From: Tepidibacter aestuarii
GTDB taxonomy: Bacteria > Bacillota > Clostridia > Peptostreptococcales > Peptostreptococcaceae
Assembly: GCF_934924865.1 (NCBI RefSeq)
Contig: NZ_OW235315.1
Coordinates: 2,542,001-2,606,000, forward strand
Length of the DNA stretch: 64,000 nt
Direction: 5' to 3'
Shown here: positions 42,790 to 54,471 of the stretch, one piece after another
Numbering within the stretch: the first letter of the stretch is position 1
Layout of the letters: each line of letters begins with the position of its first letter
Program-made: the position numbers and the translations under genes
The notes under the pieces: model-generated
Told to the model about the DNA's origin: nothing
Databases searched by the model: none
Seen by the model: the letters and a program-made list of their open reading frames with translations, nothing else

Positions 42790-44481
42790 ATGTTAGTTCC
42801 AAAACTATTTACTTGTTTCAAATCATACAACAAGGAACAATTCATGAAAGATCTTATATCAGGATTAATAGTAGCAATTATAGCTCTACCGCTTTCAATA
42901 GCTTTAGCTATTGCATCTGGCGTATCACCAGAAAAAGGTCTTTATACTGCAATTATAGCAGGGTTTTTAATTTCTTTACTGGGAGGAAGTAAAGTTCAAA
43001 TCGGAGGTCCAACAGGAGCTTTCGTTGTAATCGTATACGGTATTATACAAAAGCATGGAATAGAAGGACTAACTATTGCTACGTTTATGGCAGGGTTCTT
43101 TCTTATTCTAATGGGTATTTTTAAGTGTGGTAATATGATAAAGTACATACCTTATCCTATAACAACAGGCTTTACAAGCGGTATAGCTGTAACTATTTTT
43201 TCAACACAGATAAAGGATTTTTTAGGTCTTAATATCGATGTTCCATCAGAGTTTATGCATAAATGGATAGTATATTTCCAAAATTTAAGTTCTTTTAATA
43301 TCCAAAGCTTGTTAATAGGCGTATTGTCTATTCTCTTGATAGTAGGCTTGCCTAAAATAAATAAAAAAGTTCCACCTACACTTATAGCTATAATAGCTTC
43401 TACATTTGTGACAATGTATTTTAATTTGAATATAGATACAATAGGAAGTAAGTTTAGTAATATATCTTCTACTCTTCCTAGTATTCATATTCCAACATTT
43501 GATATAAATATGATAATAACTCTTATTCCATCAGCTATAACAATAGCTATACTTGCAGGCATAGAATCTTTATTATCAGCAGTAGTAGCAGATGGAATGA
43601 TTGGAGGAAATCATCGTTCTAATATGGAGTTAGTAGCACAAGGAATAGCTAATATAGGTTCTGCATTATTCGGTGGAATTCCAGCAACAGGTGCCATTGC
43701 AAGAACTGCAGCTAATATAAAAAATGGCGGTAGAACACCAATATCAGGTATAGTTCATTCAATTACTTTAATATTATTCATGATAATTTTAATGCCTTAT
43801 ATAAAGCTAATTCCAATGGCATCACTTTCAGCTGTTCTAATAGTTGTTTCGTATAACATGGGAGAATGGGATGCTTTCAAAAGAATACATAAGTTTCCAA
43901 AGAGTGATTCTTTAGTGTTTTTAACAGTATTTTTATTAACTGTATTTTTCGATCTTGTAATAGCTATATGTGTTGGAATTGTACTTTCTTCTTTCTTATT
44001 TATGAAGAGAATGGCAGATGTTACGGATATCAAACCAGTATCTTATACTTATGAACAAGTAGATGACAGTGAATTCGAATATAAGGTTCAAATTCCTAAA
44101 GATATTTACATATATGAGATCAATGGAGCATTCTTCTTCGGTGCTACAGATAAGTTTATAAAAACTATGAAAAATATGAATAATCTTCCTAAGGTATTAA
44201 TATTAAAAATGAGTAACGTATACGCAATGGATGCCACTGCATACAATGCTCTAGAATCAACTCAAGATTTATGTGATGAAAACGGAATAAAACTTTTAAT
44301 ACTAGATATTCAGTATCAACCACTTAAAGTATTAAAAAAATGCGGATTTATATCTAATACAAATCAGGATATTCTATTTAAAGACTTTGATAGTGTATTT
44401 AATGAAGCTTTAAATATAGTAAATGGTTTTTACGATAAACAAAAGGATATACCTCAAATACCAAAACCACATACAGCATAG
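42790..44481 (+). CDS. SulP family anion transporter with STAS domain
   Basis: A 563-residue transporter. LISGLIVAIIALPLSIALAIASG is the SulP entry motif, followed by about 10-12 membrane segments to residue 410. IGGPTGAFVVIVYGII and IPATGAIARTAANIKNGGRTP are conserved SLC26/SulP blocks. A cytosolic STAS domain occupies about 430-545 (KVLILKMSNVYAMDATAYNALES). It may carry sulfate, bicarbonate or another anion. I start at the ATG at 42790 because AAAGGGATGG is the ribosome site; the ATG at 42781 lies within it. It is closed by a hairpin shared with gdhA. Confidence 0.88.
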   Translation: MLVPKLFTCFKSYNKEQFMKDLISGLIVAIIALPLSIALAIASGVSPEKGLYTAIIAGFLISLLGGSKVQIGGPTGAFVVIVYGIIQKHGIEGLTIATFMAGFFLILMGIFKCGNMIKYIPYPITTGFTSGIAVTIFSTQIKDFLGLNIDVPSEFMHKWIVYFQNLSSFNIQSLLIGVLSILLIVGLPKINKKVPPTLIAIIASTFVTMYFNLNIDTIGSKFSNISSTLPSIHIPTFDINMIITLIPSAITIAILAGIESLLSAVVADGMIGGNHRSNMELVAQGIANIGSALFGGIPATGAIARTAANIKNGGRTPISGIVHSITLILFMIILMPYIKLIPMASLSAVLIVVSYNMGEWDAFKRIHKFPKSDSLVFLTVFLLTVFFDLVIAICVGIVLSSFLFMKRMADVTDIKPVSYTYEQVDDSEFEYKVQIPKDIYIYEINGAFFFGATDKFIKTMKNMNNLPKVLILKMSNVYAMDATAYNALESTQDLCDENGIKLLILDIQYQPLKVLKKCGFISNTNQDILFKDFDSVFNEALNIVNGFYDKQKDIPQIPKPHTA

Positions 44482-44489
44482 CTATTTAA

Positions 44490-44525
44490 ATAAAAAAATA
44501 CTGGAGAAATATCTCCAGTATTTTT
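44490..44525. terminator. Bidirectional terminator between SulP gene and gdhA
   Basis: AAAAAAATACTGGAGA-AATA-TCTCCAGTATTTTTT with A and T runs on each side. Confidence 0.85.
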
Positions 44526-44533
44526 TATATGTA

Positions 44534-45970
<1,437 letters not shown>

Positions 45971-46033
45971 CTAAAAAATGCATATTTTAACAAACTTGTT
46001 TATATTCAGAATCTTCAAACTCTTAATCTTTTA

Positions 46034-46075
46034 AAAAGGTGTCGATACAACACTAACTGTATCAACACCTTTATT
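46034..46075 (-). terminator. Terminator after phoU
   Basis: AAAGGTGTCGATACA pairs with TGTATCAACACCTTT (one mismatch) around ACACTAAC, followed on the reverse strand by T-rich sequence. It ends the pst operon. Confidence 0.8.
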
Positions 46076-46729
46076 TTAATTTATTTCTACTCTTTCTCCT
46101 TTAGATATATATATAACCATCTCACAGACATTAGTTAAATGGTCTCCAATTCTTTCTAAAAATCTTCCTATAAACAATAATCTAGTCGCTTGTTGTGTGT
46201 ATTTTTTATTAGAATGTATCATATCTAAAATATCATTATACATATTTATATATATTTCATCTACCAACTTATCTTTTTTACCTGTACTTAATGCTATATC
46301 TGCATCTTCTAACTCAAGGCTCATCTTTATATCTTTAATCATATCGAGTATAATATCTCTCATTTTTGGTATGTCTATAAGAGGCTTTATAAAATCTTCA
46401 TCACCTATTGCTATTGCTTCTCTAGCTATATTTACACAAAAGTCTCCAACTCTTTCAAGGTCTGTTATCATATGAGTAACAGAAAATATAAATCTTAGGT
46501 CCCTTGCCATAGGTTGTTGAAGCGCTATAAGATTTATAGCTTTTTCCTCTATTTCATACATGCAATTATCTATTTCATCATCTAATTTAGCTATAGATCT
46601 GGCTTTATCTATATCTTTATACAAAAGAGCTTGCATAGATGTTTTAATTAAATTTTCTACTTTATCTATCATAAATAATACATCTTTTTTTAAATCTTTT
46701 ATATCGTCATTAAAACTCTCTCTAACCAT
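46076..46729 (-). CDS. phoU: Phosphate signalling protein PhoU
   Basis: A 217-residue all-helical protein of two PhoU repeats. ALLYKDIDKARSIAKLDDEID (about residues 35-55) and ALSTGKKDKLVDEIYINMYND mark the E/DxxxD metal-binding motifs. PhoU links the Pst transporter to the phosphate sensor kinase and to phosphate homeostasis. It is the last gene of the pstC-pstA-pstB-phoU run, 10 bases after pstB. I start at the ATG at 46729, with GGAGGTATAAT upstream; an earlier in-frame ATG lacks a site. No phoP/phoR pair is in the window. Confidence 0.93.
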   Translation of the reverse strand: MVRESFNDDIKDLKKDVLFMIDKVENLIKTSMQALLYKDIDKARSIAKLDDEIDNCMYEIEEKAINLIALQQPMARDLRFIFSVTHMITDLERVGDFCVNIAREAIAIGDEDFIKPLIDIPKMRDIILDMIKDIKMSLELEDADIALSTGKKDKLVDEIYINMYNDILDMIHSNKKYTQQATRLLFIGRFLERIGDHLTNVCEMVIYISKGERVEIN

Positions 46730-46739
46730 ATTATACCTC

Positions 46740-47495
46740 CTACCCAAATCTTCCAGTTATATAATCCTCTGTTTTCTTGTACTGAGGATTAGTAAATATC
46801 TTATTAGTTTCTCCAAATTCAACAAGTTCACCCATTAAGAAAAATGCTGTATTATCAGATATTCTAGCAGCTTGTTGCATAGAGTGAGTAACGATAACTA
46901 TAGTGTAGTCCTTTTTTAATTCTTGTATAAGATCTTCTACCTTAGATGTTGCTATAGGATCTAGTGCAGATGTTGGCTCATCCATTAAAATAACTTCCGG
47001 TTCCATAGCTATAGCTCTTGCTATACATAATCTTTGCTGTTGTCCTCCAGATAGTCCGTATGCAGACTTATCTAATCTATCTTTAACTTCATCCCACAAA
47101 GCTGCACCACGAAGACTTTTTTCAACAACTTGATCTAACTTCTTTTTATCTCTAATACCTTGTTTTCTAAGTCCATATACTATATTTTCATATATAGATT
47201 TTGGAAAAGGATTAGGTTTTTGAAATACCATTCCGACTCTTTTTCTTAAATCCTCTACCTCAGTAGCATTTGAATATATATATTCTCCATCTAATAAAAT
47301 CTCTCCGCTTAACTTTGTTCCTTCTATTAAATCATTCATCCTATTTAATGTTCTTAAGAATGTAGATTTACCGCATCCTGATGGACCTATAAAAGCAGTT
47401 ACTTTCTTCTCTTCTATATCTATATTTATATTTTTTAAAGCTTTGAAGCTTCCATAGTAAAAATCTAAATCACTTACTTTCATTTTAACTGCCAT
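46740..47495 (-). CDS. pstB: Phosphate ABC transporter ATPase PstB
   Basis: The 251-residue ATPase energises phosphate import through PstA/PstC. Walker A is [21 protein letters not shown], shown here in part as GPSGCGKST (about residues 36-44). The signature [14 protein letters not shown] and Walker [17 protein letters not shown] follow, and [14 protein letters not shown] is PstB-specific. AGTAGGAGGG precedes the ATG. It lies 12 bases downstream of pstA and 10 upstream of phoU. Confidence 0.97.
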   Translation of the reverse strand: MAVKMKVSDLDFYYGSFKALKNINIDIEEKKVTAFIGPSGCGKSTFLRTLNRMNDLIEGTKLSGEILLDGEYIYSNATEVEDLRKRVGMVFQKPNPFPKSIYENIVYGLRKQGIRDKKKLDQVVEKSLRGAALWDEVKDRLDKSAYGLSGGQQQRLCIARAIAMEPEVILMDEPTSALDPIATSKVEDLIQELKKDYTIVIVTHSMQQAARISDNTAFFLMGELVEFGETNKIFTNPQYKKTEDYITGRFG

Positions 47496-47507
47496 TTTAT
47501 TTCCCTC

Positions 47508-48419
47508 CTACTGTTTTATCCTATCCTGGTATTTATTTCTCAGAAGTATTGCTACTATATTTATTAATACTAACACTATAAGTAAAACTAATATCCCTGC
47601 AGACGCAACATTTTGAAATTCTGCTTGAGGCTTTGATGCCCAGTTATATATTTGAAGAGGTAGAGTTGTAAATTCATCAAATATTCCCTTTGGAGAAAAC
47701 CAAATTCCAGCTGCTCCTCCAACAACTACAAGTGGTGCTGCCTCTCCTATAGATCTTGATACAGCAAGTATTGTTCCTGTTAATATACCAGGCATAGCAT
47801 AAGGAATAATAGCTCCTGTTATTGTGTCCCATTTAGTAGCACCTAATGCATATGATGCTTCCTTTAACTCTTTAGGTACTGTTTTTAAAGCTTCTTGAGA
47901 TGAAACTATTATTATAGGAAGTATTAGTAGAGCCATGGTTAAAGCTGCAGATAAAATACTTCTTCCAAATCCAAAAGTTCTAACAAATAAAGAAAGTCCT
48001 AATATTCCATATACAATAGATGGAACTCCTGCTAAGTTACTTATGTTGACTTGTATTATATTTGTAAATTTATTTTTAGGTGCATATTCCTCTAGATATA
48101 TTGCCGTTCCAAGCCCTAATGGAAACGCAATTAATAAAGTTAATATATTTACCCATAAAGATCCAAGTATAGATGCCCTTATTCCTGATTTGCTAGCAAT
48201 CCTAGATGTATAGTTTAAAAAGAAATCAATATTCACATGAGAAATTCCCGTTTTGAAAACATTCGAAAAAAGTGCAATCAGAATTATTATGCTAAATGAT
48301 ATACATCCTAATAATATAAAATGAAACAATTTATTCATTAATTTTCTCTTTTTCAAGTTCATATTATAATCAAATTTTTTATTTATAAATTCTTTATTTT
48401 TTAAATTAATTGTCTCCAT
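47508..48419 (-). CDS. pstA: Phosphate ABC transporter permease PstA
   Basis: A 303-residue inner-membrane permease with about six membrane segments. YLEEYAPKNKFTNIIQVNIS and NLAGVPSIVYGILGLSLFV are the PstA hallmarks, and LKEASYALGATKWDTI is the EAA loop that contacts PstB. A 30-residue, Lys-rich cytosolic N-terminus precedes the first helix. The ATG overlaps the pstC stop codon by one base (TAATG), showing translational coupling. Confidence 0.95.
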   Translation of the reverse strand: METINLKNKEFINKKFDYNMNLKKRKLMNKLFHFILLGCISFSIIILIALFSNVFKTGISHVNIDFFLNYTSRIASKSGIRASILGSLWVNILTLLIAFPLGLGTAIYLEEYAPKNKFTNIIQVNISNLAGVPSIVYGILGLSLFVRTFGFGRSILSAALTMALLILPIIIVSSQEALKTVPKELKEASYALGATKWDTITGAIIPYAMPGILTGTILAVSRSIGEAAPLVVVGGAAGIWFSPKGIFDEFTTLPLQIYNWASKPQAEFQNVASAGILVLLIVLVLINIVAILLRNKYQDRIKQ

Positions 48420-49294
48420 TAATATTCCTCCCTAAGTTTATTAGAAGCATATTTAGATAACATGTTCATGCCCAATGTCATAACAAATAAAAGCATAGCA
48501 ACCGCATATAAAGTCTGAGCTTCTATTGTACCTTTCGCTATATCCCCTTGACTTACCTGAACTATAAATCCTGTCATAGTTTGAATACTTTCAAGAGGAT
48601 TTAAAGTAAGCCTCGGAGTTGATCCCGCTGCAAGTGCTACTATCATAGTTTCTCCTACAGCTCTTGATATGGCTAATATAAAAGATGATATTATTCCTGA
48701 TATAGATGCAGGAATTACCACTCCAAATACAACTTCTAATTTTGTAAGCCCTAGTGCATAAGCACCTTCTCTTAAGCTTTTAGGTACTGCCTGCATAGAA
48801 TCTTCACTTAAAGATAATACCATTGGTATAGTCATTATACCTACAGCTATAGCTGCACTAAGAGCATTGTAAATATTTGTTTGCGGTATTAAATTTTTAA
48901 GTATAGGTGTAATAATATTAAGCGCAAAAAAGCCATAAACTATAGAAGGTATTCCTGCTAATACTTCTAATATAGGTTTAATTACTTTTCTAACTGTTTT
49001 ATTTGAGTATTCACTAAGATATATAGCGCTCAACAACCCTATAGGGATTGAAATTACAGATGAAAAAAGTACTATTAAAAATGTTCCACTAACTAACGGT
49101 AGTATCCCAAAGTGCTGAGGTTTTAAAAGTGGAGTCCACTGCTTTCCAGTGAAAAATTCCATAGCCGATACATTAGTAAAAAACAATGTACTTTCTTTAA
49201 ACAAAATAAATAGTATACTAATAGTTATACATATAGATATCATTCCAAATCCAAATAAAATATATTTTATTATTTTTTCATTTAGTTTTTTCAT
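48419..49294 (-). CDS. pstC: Phosphate ABC transporter permease PstC
   Basis: A 291-residue permease paralogous to PstA. IYLSEYSNKTVRKVIKPILEVLAGIPSIVYGFFAL is the conserved central stretch (cited in parts: AGIPSIVYGF), and LREGAYALGLTKLEVVFG is the EAA loop. FFTGKQWTPLL near residue 45 is typical of PstC. The ATG at 49294 follows AGGAGGATTG; the TTG at 49300 is less likely. It heads the pstCAB-phoU run behind its own Pho-box array, separated from pstS by a chemoreceptor gene and a terminator. Confidence 0.95.
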   Translation of the reverse strand: MKKLNEKIIKYILFGFGMISICITISILFILFKESTLFFTNVSAMEFFTGKQWTPLLKPQHFGILPLVSGTFLIVLFSSVISIPIGLLSAIYLSEYSNKTVRKVIKPILEVLAGIPSIVYGFFALNIITPILKNLIPQTNIYNALSAAIAVGIMTIPMVLSLSEDSMQAVPKSLREGAYALGLTKLEVVFGVVIPASISGIISSFILAISRAVGETMIVALAAGSTPRLTLNPLESIQTMTGFIVQVSQGDIAKGTIEAQTLYAVAMLLFVMTLGMNMLSKYASNKLREEY

Positions 49295-49330
49295 ATTCAA
49301 TCCTCCTATATTCTAAATAATAAAGAACCA

Positions 49331-49366
49331 AAATAAAGAACTAAATCCTTTAGCTCTTTATTATTA
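49331..49366 (-). terminator. Terminator between the chemoreceptor gene and pstC
   Basis: AATAAAGA-ACTAAA-TCC-TTTAG-CTCTTTATT forms a stem with one bulge. It lies just downstream of the proposed pstC promoter on the reverse strand, so it may instead act as a leader attenuator. Confidence 0.5.
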
Positions 49367-49380
49367 TTGATGACATATTT

Positions 49381-49454
49381 AGAATACTATTTATTTGTTA
49401 CGTAAATGTTAAGTGGATATTATCTATTTGTTAACTTCGTTAACTTTGTGTAAA
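49381..49454 (-). promoter_or_regulatory. Pho-box-like array and promoter of pstCAB-phoU
   Basis: Reverse strand: TTTACA-CAAAG-TTAACG, then TTAACA, and TTAACA-TTTAC-GTAACA, hexamers at 11-base steps like PhoP sites (49396-49454). TATTCT (49381-49386) could be the -10. The block is a clear relative of the pstS upstream region (52442-52515). Confidence 0.7.
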
Positions 49455-49505
49455 CTTACTTATTTAAAGCTTTTTTCATTGTTAAATTTATTAATTTTGT
49501 GCAAA

Positions 49506-51308
49506 CTAATTAGTTTTAAACTTTTCAACTAAATCATTAAGATGTGAAGACATATTAATAATTTCAGAGGAAGAATTAGATAATTCCTCAAATATTTTAG
49601 ATTGATTTTCAATGTTATCTCCTATATTTATCATTTCTTTTCCAGTCCATCTTATACTATCTATAATAGATGTAGTAGAACTTGAAATTTCTTCAGTACT
49701 AACTGCTTGCTCGTTAGCTACACTAGATATTTCTTCGATTTTATACGATACTCCAACTATTGAATTTATTATTTCTAATATGCTATTTTTTACTTCTTCA
49801 GCTCTACCTACACTTTCATTAACCTTTCCATCTACGTTAGATGTTTGAACTACTACTTTATGTATTTCACTTTTAAATTCTTTTATTATCTCAGATATGC
49901 TTTGAGCAGAGTTATTGGTTTCATCAGCAAGCTTTCTAATTTCATTAGCTACTACATCAAATCCTCTTCCACCTTCTCCTGCTCTAGCTGCTTCAATAGA
50001 TGCATTTAATGCAAGCAGATTTGTTTGCCTTGAGATATTACTTATAACTTGTACTATTTTAACAATCTTTTCAGATGATAAGTTTAATTTTTCTAATACA
50101 TCTACTAAATTATTTGTAAGTAACTTTATATCATTTACTGAATATACTATTTCTTTTATATTAGTTTCTCCCTTTTTAGTTTCTATTTTTAAACCTTCAT
50201 ATATTTGATGTACATCTCCAATAGAAACAGCTGTAGATTGTGCATTTTCAGATATACTATCTATAGAATTTTCTATTTGATTAATAAAATTTATATTTTC
50301 TTCTGATTTAGAACTTATACTACTTGAAACAGCATATATTTGCTGCATAGATGCATTAGATATATCAATAGATGTTGCTATTTCGTTATTAAAAGAAGAT
50401 AGTTTTTGTGCAGAAATTTTTATATCAGAAATCAAATTATTTAGATTGTCTAAAAAATTATTAAATTCATTGCTCAACTGACCTATCTCATCCTTTGTAT
50501 GTATACTAAGTCTTTTAGTTAAATCTCCTTCTCCATTTGCCATTTCTTTAAGTTGAGATTTAATCCTAATTATCGGATTCGTTATTTTTTTAGAAATAAA
50601 CCCTATAGTTACTATTGATATAGCTAATAAAAAACATGCTATTAATAAATTATAGTAAATAACAGAATTTATTTTTTCTGCAATAAGTGTTTTATCAACA
50701 CCCATATAAAGCATACCTATTACATTTCCGTCCTTATCATTCAACGGTTTATATAAAATCTCATAATTTTTACCCTCTATAGTTGACTCTTCTATGTAAA
50801 CTCCATCTTTTTTTAAAACTTTATCTACTACTTTTTTAGGTGCTTTTACTCCAATATTTCTTGATCCTTTTACCCTAACAGTAGTAGATACGATTGTATC
50901 ATTTTTAAAGATAGATACTATATTTCCAGTTTTATCAGATAAAATATCTACCAAAGTATAATTCCCTTCAATTTGTATATCTCCCTTATGTAAAGTTCCA
51001 TTCTGTATATTCCAATTACCCGGTATTATAAATCCCATAAGATCTTCAGTTGTTTGCAAATTTGATTCAAGTTTTTCTTCTATTAAATAAGAACTTATAT
51101 CTTTTAAACTTGATATCGAAAAAGATGTACACCCTACAACTATAAGTAGTAATACAGGCAATATGCTTAATGTTATTTTAAACCTCAATGTATCAAATTT
51201 TATATTTTTAAAATCAATTTCTTTTATTTTATTTAACTTAATTTTTTTTAATATGCTTATCTTTTTATCTTTGTTTTTTAATATCTTTTTCTTTATCTTA
51301 AACTTCAT
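49506..51308 (-). CDS. Methyl-accepting chemotaxis protein inside the pst locus
   Basis: A 600-residue receptor. A long Lys-rich cytosolic start ([16 protein letters not shown]) precedes TM1 (about residues 42-65). An extracellular Cache-type sensor spans about 70-230 (ending [20 protein letters not shown]), then TM2 (about 240-262), a HAMP domain and the signalling helices with the hairpin tip [24 protein letters not shown]. The ATG at 51308 follows GGGGAGGGG. It lies between pstS and pstC with a terminator on the pstS side. Phosphate or another ion as ligand is suggested only by position. Confidence 0.9.
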   Translation of the reverse strand: MKFKIKKKILKNKDKKISILKKIKLNKIKEIDFKNIKFDTLRFKITLSILPVLLLIVVGCTSFSISSLKDISSYLIEEKLESNLQTTEDLMGFIIPGNWNIQNGTLHKGDIQIEGNYTLVDILSDKTGNIVSIFKNDTIVSTTVRVKGSRNIGVKAPKKVVDKVLKKDGVYIEESTIEGKNYEILYKPLNDKDGNVIGMLYMGVDKTLIAEKINSVIYYNLLIACFLLAISIVTIGFISKKITNPIIRIKSQLKEMANGEGDLTKRLSIHTKDEIGQLSNEFNNFLDNLNNLISDIKISAQKLSSFNNEIATSIDISNASMQQIYAVSSSISSKSEENINFINQIENSIDSISENAQSTAVSIGDVHQIYEGLKIETKKGETNIKEIVYSVNDIKLLTNNLVDVLEKLNLSSEKIVKIVQVISNISRQTNLLALNASIEAARAGEGGRGFDVVANEIRKLADETNNSAQSISEIIKEFKSEIHKVVVQTSNVDGKVNESVGRAEEVKNSILEIINSIVGVSYKIEEISSVANEQAVSTEEISSSTTSIIDSIRWTGKEMINIGDNIENQSKIFEELSNSSSEIINMSSHLNDLVEKFKTN

Positions 51309-51370
51309 AATCTTTCCCCTCCCCATATTCCACCTCACTATAAGCATAAGTTAATTCAAAAAAAAAAAAA

Positions 51371-51417
51371 AAACAAACACTTATTAACCGGCTTTCTCGT
51401 TTAAGTGTTTGTTTTTT
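51371..51417 (-). terminator. Terminator after pstS
   Basis: AAACAAACACTTA pairs with TAAGTGTTTGTTT. On the reverse strand a run of 13-17 T residues follows, a very strong terminator between pstS and the chemoreceptor. Confidence 0.9.
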
Positions 51418-51430
51418 TATTAATCTATTA

Positions 51431-52375
51431 TTATTCTATTTGAGAAAGTTGATTATCATACTCAGATTGTGGTAATTTTACGTATCCAACCTCAGGAACT
51501 AATTCTTTTCCTTCTGTTAAGTAATAAGTTATGAATTCTTTAACTTCTTCTCTTTGTAAAGCTTCTTTGCTAATATATAAGAATAATGGTCTTGATAAAG
51601 GAGAGTAACTTCCTTTCTCTACAGTTTCAGCAGTAGGTGCTACTGGTCCATTTCCAGAATCTATCGGAACTACTTTTAACTTATCTTTGTTTTCTGTATA
51701 ATATGCATATCCAAAGAATCCTATTGAATACTTATCTCCTGCTATACCATTCACAAGCACGTTATCATCTTCACTTGCAGTGTAATCTACTCTTATAGCT
51801 CCACCTTCACCATTTACTTCTTCTGTAAAGTAGTCAAATGTTCCAGAATCACTTCCAGGTCCATAAAGCTTTACAGGTTCAGCCGGCCACTCAGGTCTTA
51901 CATCTTTCCATGTCTTTACAGCACTGTTAGGTTCCCATATTTTCTTTAATTCTTCTAAAGTTAAGTAATCTACAAAGTCATTGTCTTTATTAACAACAAC
52001 AGATAATCCATCATATGCAACTTTAAGTTCTAAGTAATCAATTCCGGCCTCTTTAGCCTTATTCACTTCTTTATCCTTTATAGGTCTTGATGCATCATTT
52101 ATGTCTGTTTCTTTAACTAAGAACTTTTCGAAACCTCCACCTGTTCCAGAAAAATTAACAGTAACCTTTACTCCTTGATTCATCTTCTGAAATTCTTCTG
52201 CTACAGCTTCACTTATAGGATATACTGTACTTGATCCATCTATAGCTATAGATCCACTTAGCCCTGTTTCAGTCTCTTGAGTCTGTCCTCCACAACCTGT
52301 CAACATTCCGATTGACAACGCTCCTATTACACCCAGTGATAATAGCTTTTTCATTTTAGTTTTAATGATTCCCAT
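51431..52375 (-). CDS. pstS: Phosphate-binding lipoprotein PstS
   Basis: A 314-residue surface lipoprotein: signal MKKLLSLGVIGALSIGMLTGC after a short lead, with lipobox LTGC. The PstS phosphate loops are present: IAIDGSSTVYPISEAV, VNFSGTGGGFEKF and YGPGSDSGTFDYF. It captures inorganic phosphate for PstCAB. The ATG at 52375 has AAGGAG eight bases upstream; the TTG at 52393 precedes that site. Pho-box-like hexamers lie upstream. A strong terminator ends it, so it can be made in excess over the permease. Confidence 0.95.
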   Translation of the reverse strand: MGIIKTKMKKLLSLGVIGALSIGMLTGCGGQTQETETGLSGSIAIDGSSTVYPISEAVAEEFQKMNQGVKVTVNFSGTGGGFEKFLVKETDINDASRPIKDKEVNKAKEAGIDYLELKVAYDGLSVVVNKDNDFVDYLTLEELKKIWEPNSAVKTWKDVRPEWPAEPVKLYGPGSDSGTFDYFTEEVNGEGGAIRVDYTASEDDNVLVNGIAGDKYSIGFFGYAYYTENKDKLKVVPIDSGNGPVAPTAETVEKGSYSPLSRPLFLYISKEALQREEVKEFITYYLTEGKELVPEVGYVKLPQSEYDNQLSQIE

Positions 52376-52441
52376 AAAACATTCTCCTTTCAAATTTCAG
52401 AACTTATTTTTTCTTTTACGATTTATTTTTTCCACATACCT

Positions 52442-52515
52442 AGAATACTATTCATTTGTTATGTCAATGTTAAATAGATGTTATGGATCGGTTAAGTGTG
52501 TTAATAATATGTAAA
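52442..52515 (-). promoter_or_regulatory. Pho-box-like array and promoter of pstS
   Basis: Reverse strand carries TTTACA-TATTA-TTAACA, CAC, TTAACC-GATCC-ATAACA-TCTAT-TTAACA-TTGAC-ATAACA: seven hexamers, mostly at 11-base steps, as in PhoP operators (52457-52515). TATTCT (52442-52447) is a candidate -10. Confidence 0.75.
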
Positions 52516-52602
52516 TACTAGTATTCCAAAAACTTTATTTGCTTATTCTTAAGTTTAAGTGTACAATATAAGAATGCGATTTTTAAAGAAAGGGAGTTTA
52601 AT

Positions 52603-54420
52603 ATGTCGAAAAAACAAGATATTGTAAATATAGCAGTTATTGCCCACGTTGATGCCGGAAAGTCTACATTAGTAGATGCATTTTTAAGTCAAAGTGGTGT
52701 TTTTAGAGAAAATCAAGAAGTTGTTGATTGTGTAATGGATAGTAATGATTTAGAGCGTGAAAGAGGTATAACTATATACTCTAAAAACTGCTCTATTCAA
52801 TACAACGGAGTAAAAATAAATATAGTGGATACACCTGGTCACTCGGATTTTTCATCTGAGGTTGAAAGAGTTATAAAAACTGTTGATACAGTTATACTAC
52901 TTGTAGATTCAAGTGAAGGTCCTATGCCTCAAACTAGATTCGTTCTTCAAAAATCTTTAGAACTTGGAATTAGACCTATCTTATTTATAAATAAAATAGA
53001 TAAGAAAGATCAAAGGGCTGAAGAAGTTGTCGATATGGTATTTGATTTATTTGTTGACTTAAATGCTAATGATGAGCAATTAGAATTCCCAATCATATAC
53101 GGTATTGCAAAAGATGGTATTGCAAAGAGAGAACTAGATGATGACAGTACTGATTTATCTCCTTTATTCGAGACCATACTAGATCATGTAGATGTATACC
53201 CTGATTACGATAACGAGTCTCTTCAAATGCAAGTATCAGCTCTTGGTTATGATGATTATATAGGAAGACTTGGTATAGGAAGAATTTATAAAGGTACTTT
53301 AAAAGAAGGTCAAACAGTTGCTATATCAAAAAGAGATGGTTCTGTTGCTAAAGGTAAAATAGCTAAAATGTTCGTATACGAAGGATTAAATCAAGTTTCT
53401 AAGAAAGAAGCAAAAAGTGGAGATATAGTAGTTATATCTGGTATATCTGATATATCTATAGGAGAAACTCTTTGTAATGAAGATAATATATTACCTATGG
53501 AAATGATAAACATAGAAGAGCCTACACTTTCTATGAACTTCTACGTTAACGATTCTCCATTCGTTGGACAAAGTGGTAAATTCTTAACTACTAGACATTT
53601 AAAGGATAGGTTAGAAAAAGAACTTGAGGTTAATGTTGGACTAAAAGTTGATTCACTAGATACTACTGATGGATACAAAGTATCTGGTAGAGGAGAGCTT
53701 CACTTATCTATACTTATAGAAAGTATGAGAAGAGAAGGATATGAGCTTGCCGTTTCAAAACCTGAGGTTTTAATGCATAAAGAAGATGGCGTTTTAGTTG
53801 AGCCAGTTGAAAGAGTTATTTTAAATGTTCCTGATGAATATTCTGGACCAGTAATTTCTAAGCTTAACTTAAGAAAAGGTCTTATGGAAGGTATGTCTTC
53901 TGAAAACAACTACACAAAACTTGAATATATAGTTCCTACAAGAGGCCTTATAGGCTATAGAAGTGAATTTATAAATGATACTAGAGGAGAAGGTACTATA
54001 GTTCGTTCATTCGAAAGATTTGAAGAGTACAAAGGCGAAATACCTCAAAGATTAAACGGAGTTTTAATATCTCAATCTAAAGGTGTTGCTATGGCTTATT
54101 CTCTATTCAATTTAAGTGATAGAGCAACAATGTTCATAAATCCTACTACAGAGGTTTATGAGGGTATGATTATAGGTATGAACTCTAGAAAAGAAGATAT
54201 GACAGTTAACCCTTGCAAGAACAAGAAATTAACTAATACAAGATCTTCTGGATCTGATGATGCAGTTAAGTTATCTCCACCTAGAACATTCACTCTAGAA
54301 GAAGCTTTAGAATTCATAGCTGATGATGAGCTTGTAGAAATCACTCCAGATGCTATAAGACTTAGAAAGAAAGTATTAAACGAAAACGATAGATTAAAAT
54401 ACAATAAAAACAGAAAATAA
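52603..54420 (+). CDS. typA: Ribosome-associated GTPase TypA/BipA
   Basis: A 605-residue translational GTPase. The G1 motif is AHVDAGKST (residues 14-22), G2 DLERERGITIYSK, G3 DTPGHSDF and G4 NKIDK. EF-G-like domains II, III and V follow, and a TypA-specific C-terminal domain includes TRGLIGYRSEFINDTRGEG and NPCKNKKLTNTRSSGSDDA. It acts on the ribosome in assembly and stress adaptation. AAAGGGAG precedes the ATG. Monocistronic, ending in a palindromic terminator. Confidence 0.97.
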   Translation: MSKKQDIVNIAVIAHVDAGKSTLVDAFLSQSGVFRENQEVVDCVMDSNDLERERGITIYSKNCSIQYNGVKINIVDTPGHSDFSSEVERVIKTVDTVILLVDSSEGPMPQTRFVLQKSLELGIRPILFINKIDKKDQRAEEVVDMVFDLFVDLNANDEQLEFPIIYGIAKDGIAKRELDDDSTDLSPLFETILDHVDVYPDYDNESLQMQVSALGYDDYIGRLGIGRIYKGTLKEGQTVAISKRDGSVAKGKIAKMFVYEGLNQVSKKEAKSGDIVVISGISDISIGETLCNEDNILPMEMINIEEPTLSMNFYVNDSPFVGQSGKFLTTRHLKDRLEKELEVNVGLKVDSLDTTDGYKVSGRGELHLSILIESMRREGYELAVSKPEVLMHKEDGVLVEPVERVILNVPDEYSGPVISKLNLRKGLMEGMSSENNYTKLEYIVPTRGLIGYRSEFINDTRGEGTIVRSFERFEEYKGEIPQRLNGVLISQSKGVAMAYSLFNLSDRATMFINPTTEVYEGMIIGMNSRKEDMTVNPCKNKKLTNTRSSGSDDAVKLSPPRTFTLEEALEFIADDELVEITPDAIRLRKKVLNENDRLKYNKNRK

Positions 54421-54421
54421 T

Positions 54422-54457
54422 AAAAAAATAAAGGGCATATGCCCTTTATTTTTTTAT
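54422..54457. terminator. Bidirectional terminator after typA
   Basis: AAAAAAATAAAGGGCAT is followed by its exact complement; it lies between convergent typA and the symporter gene. Confidence 0.85.
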
Positions 54458-54471
54458 TATTTTCTATTTTT

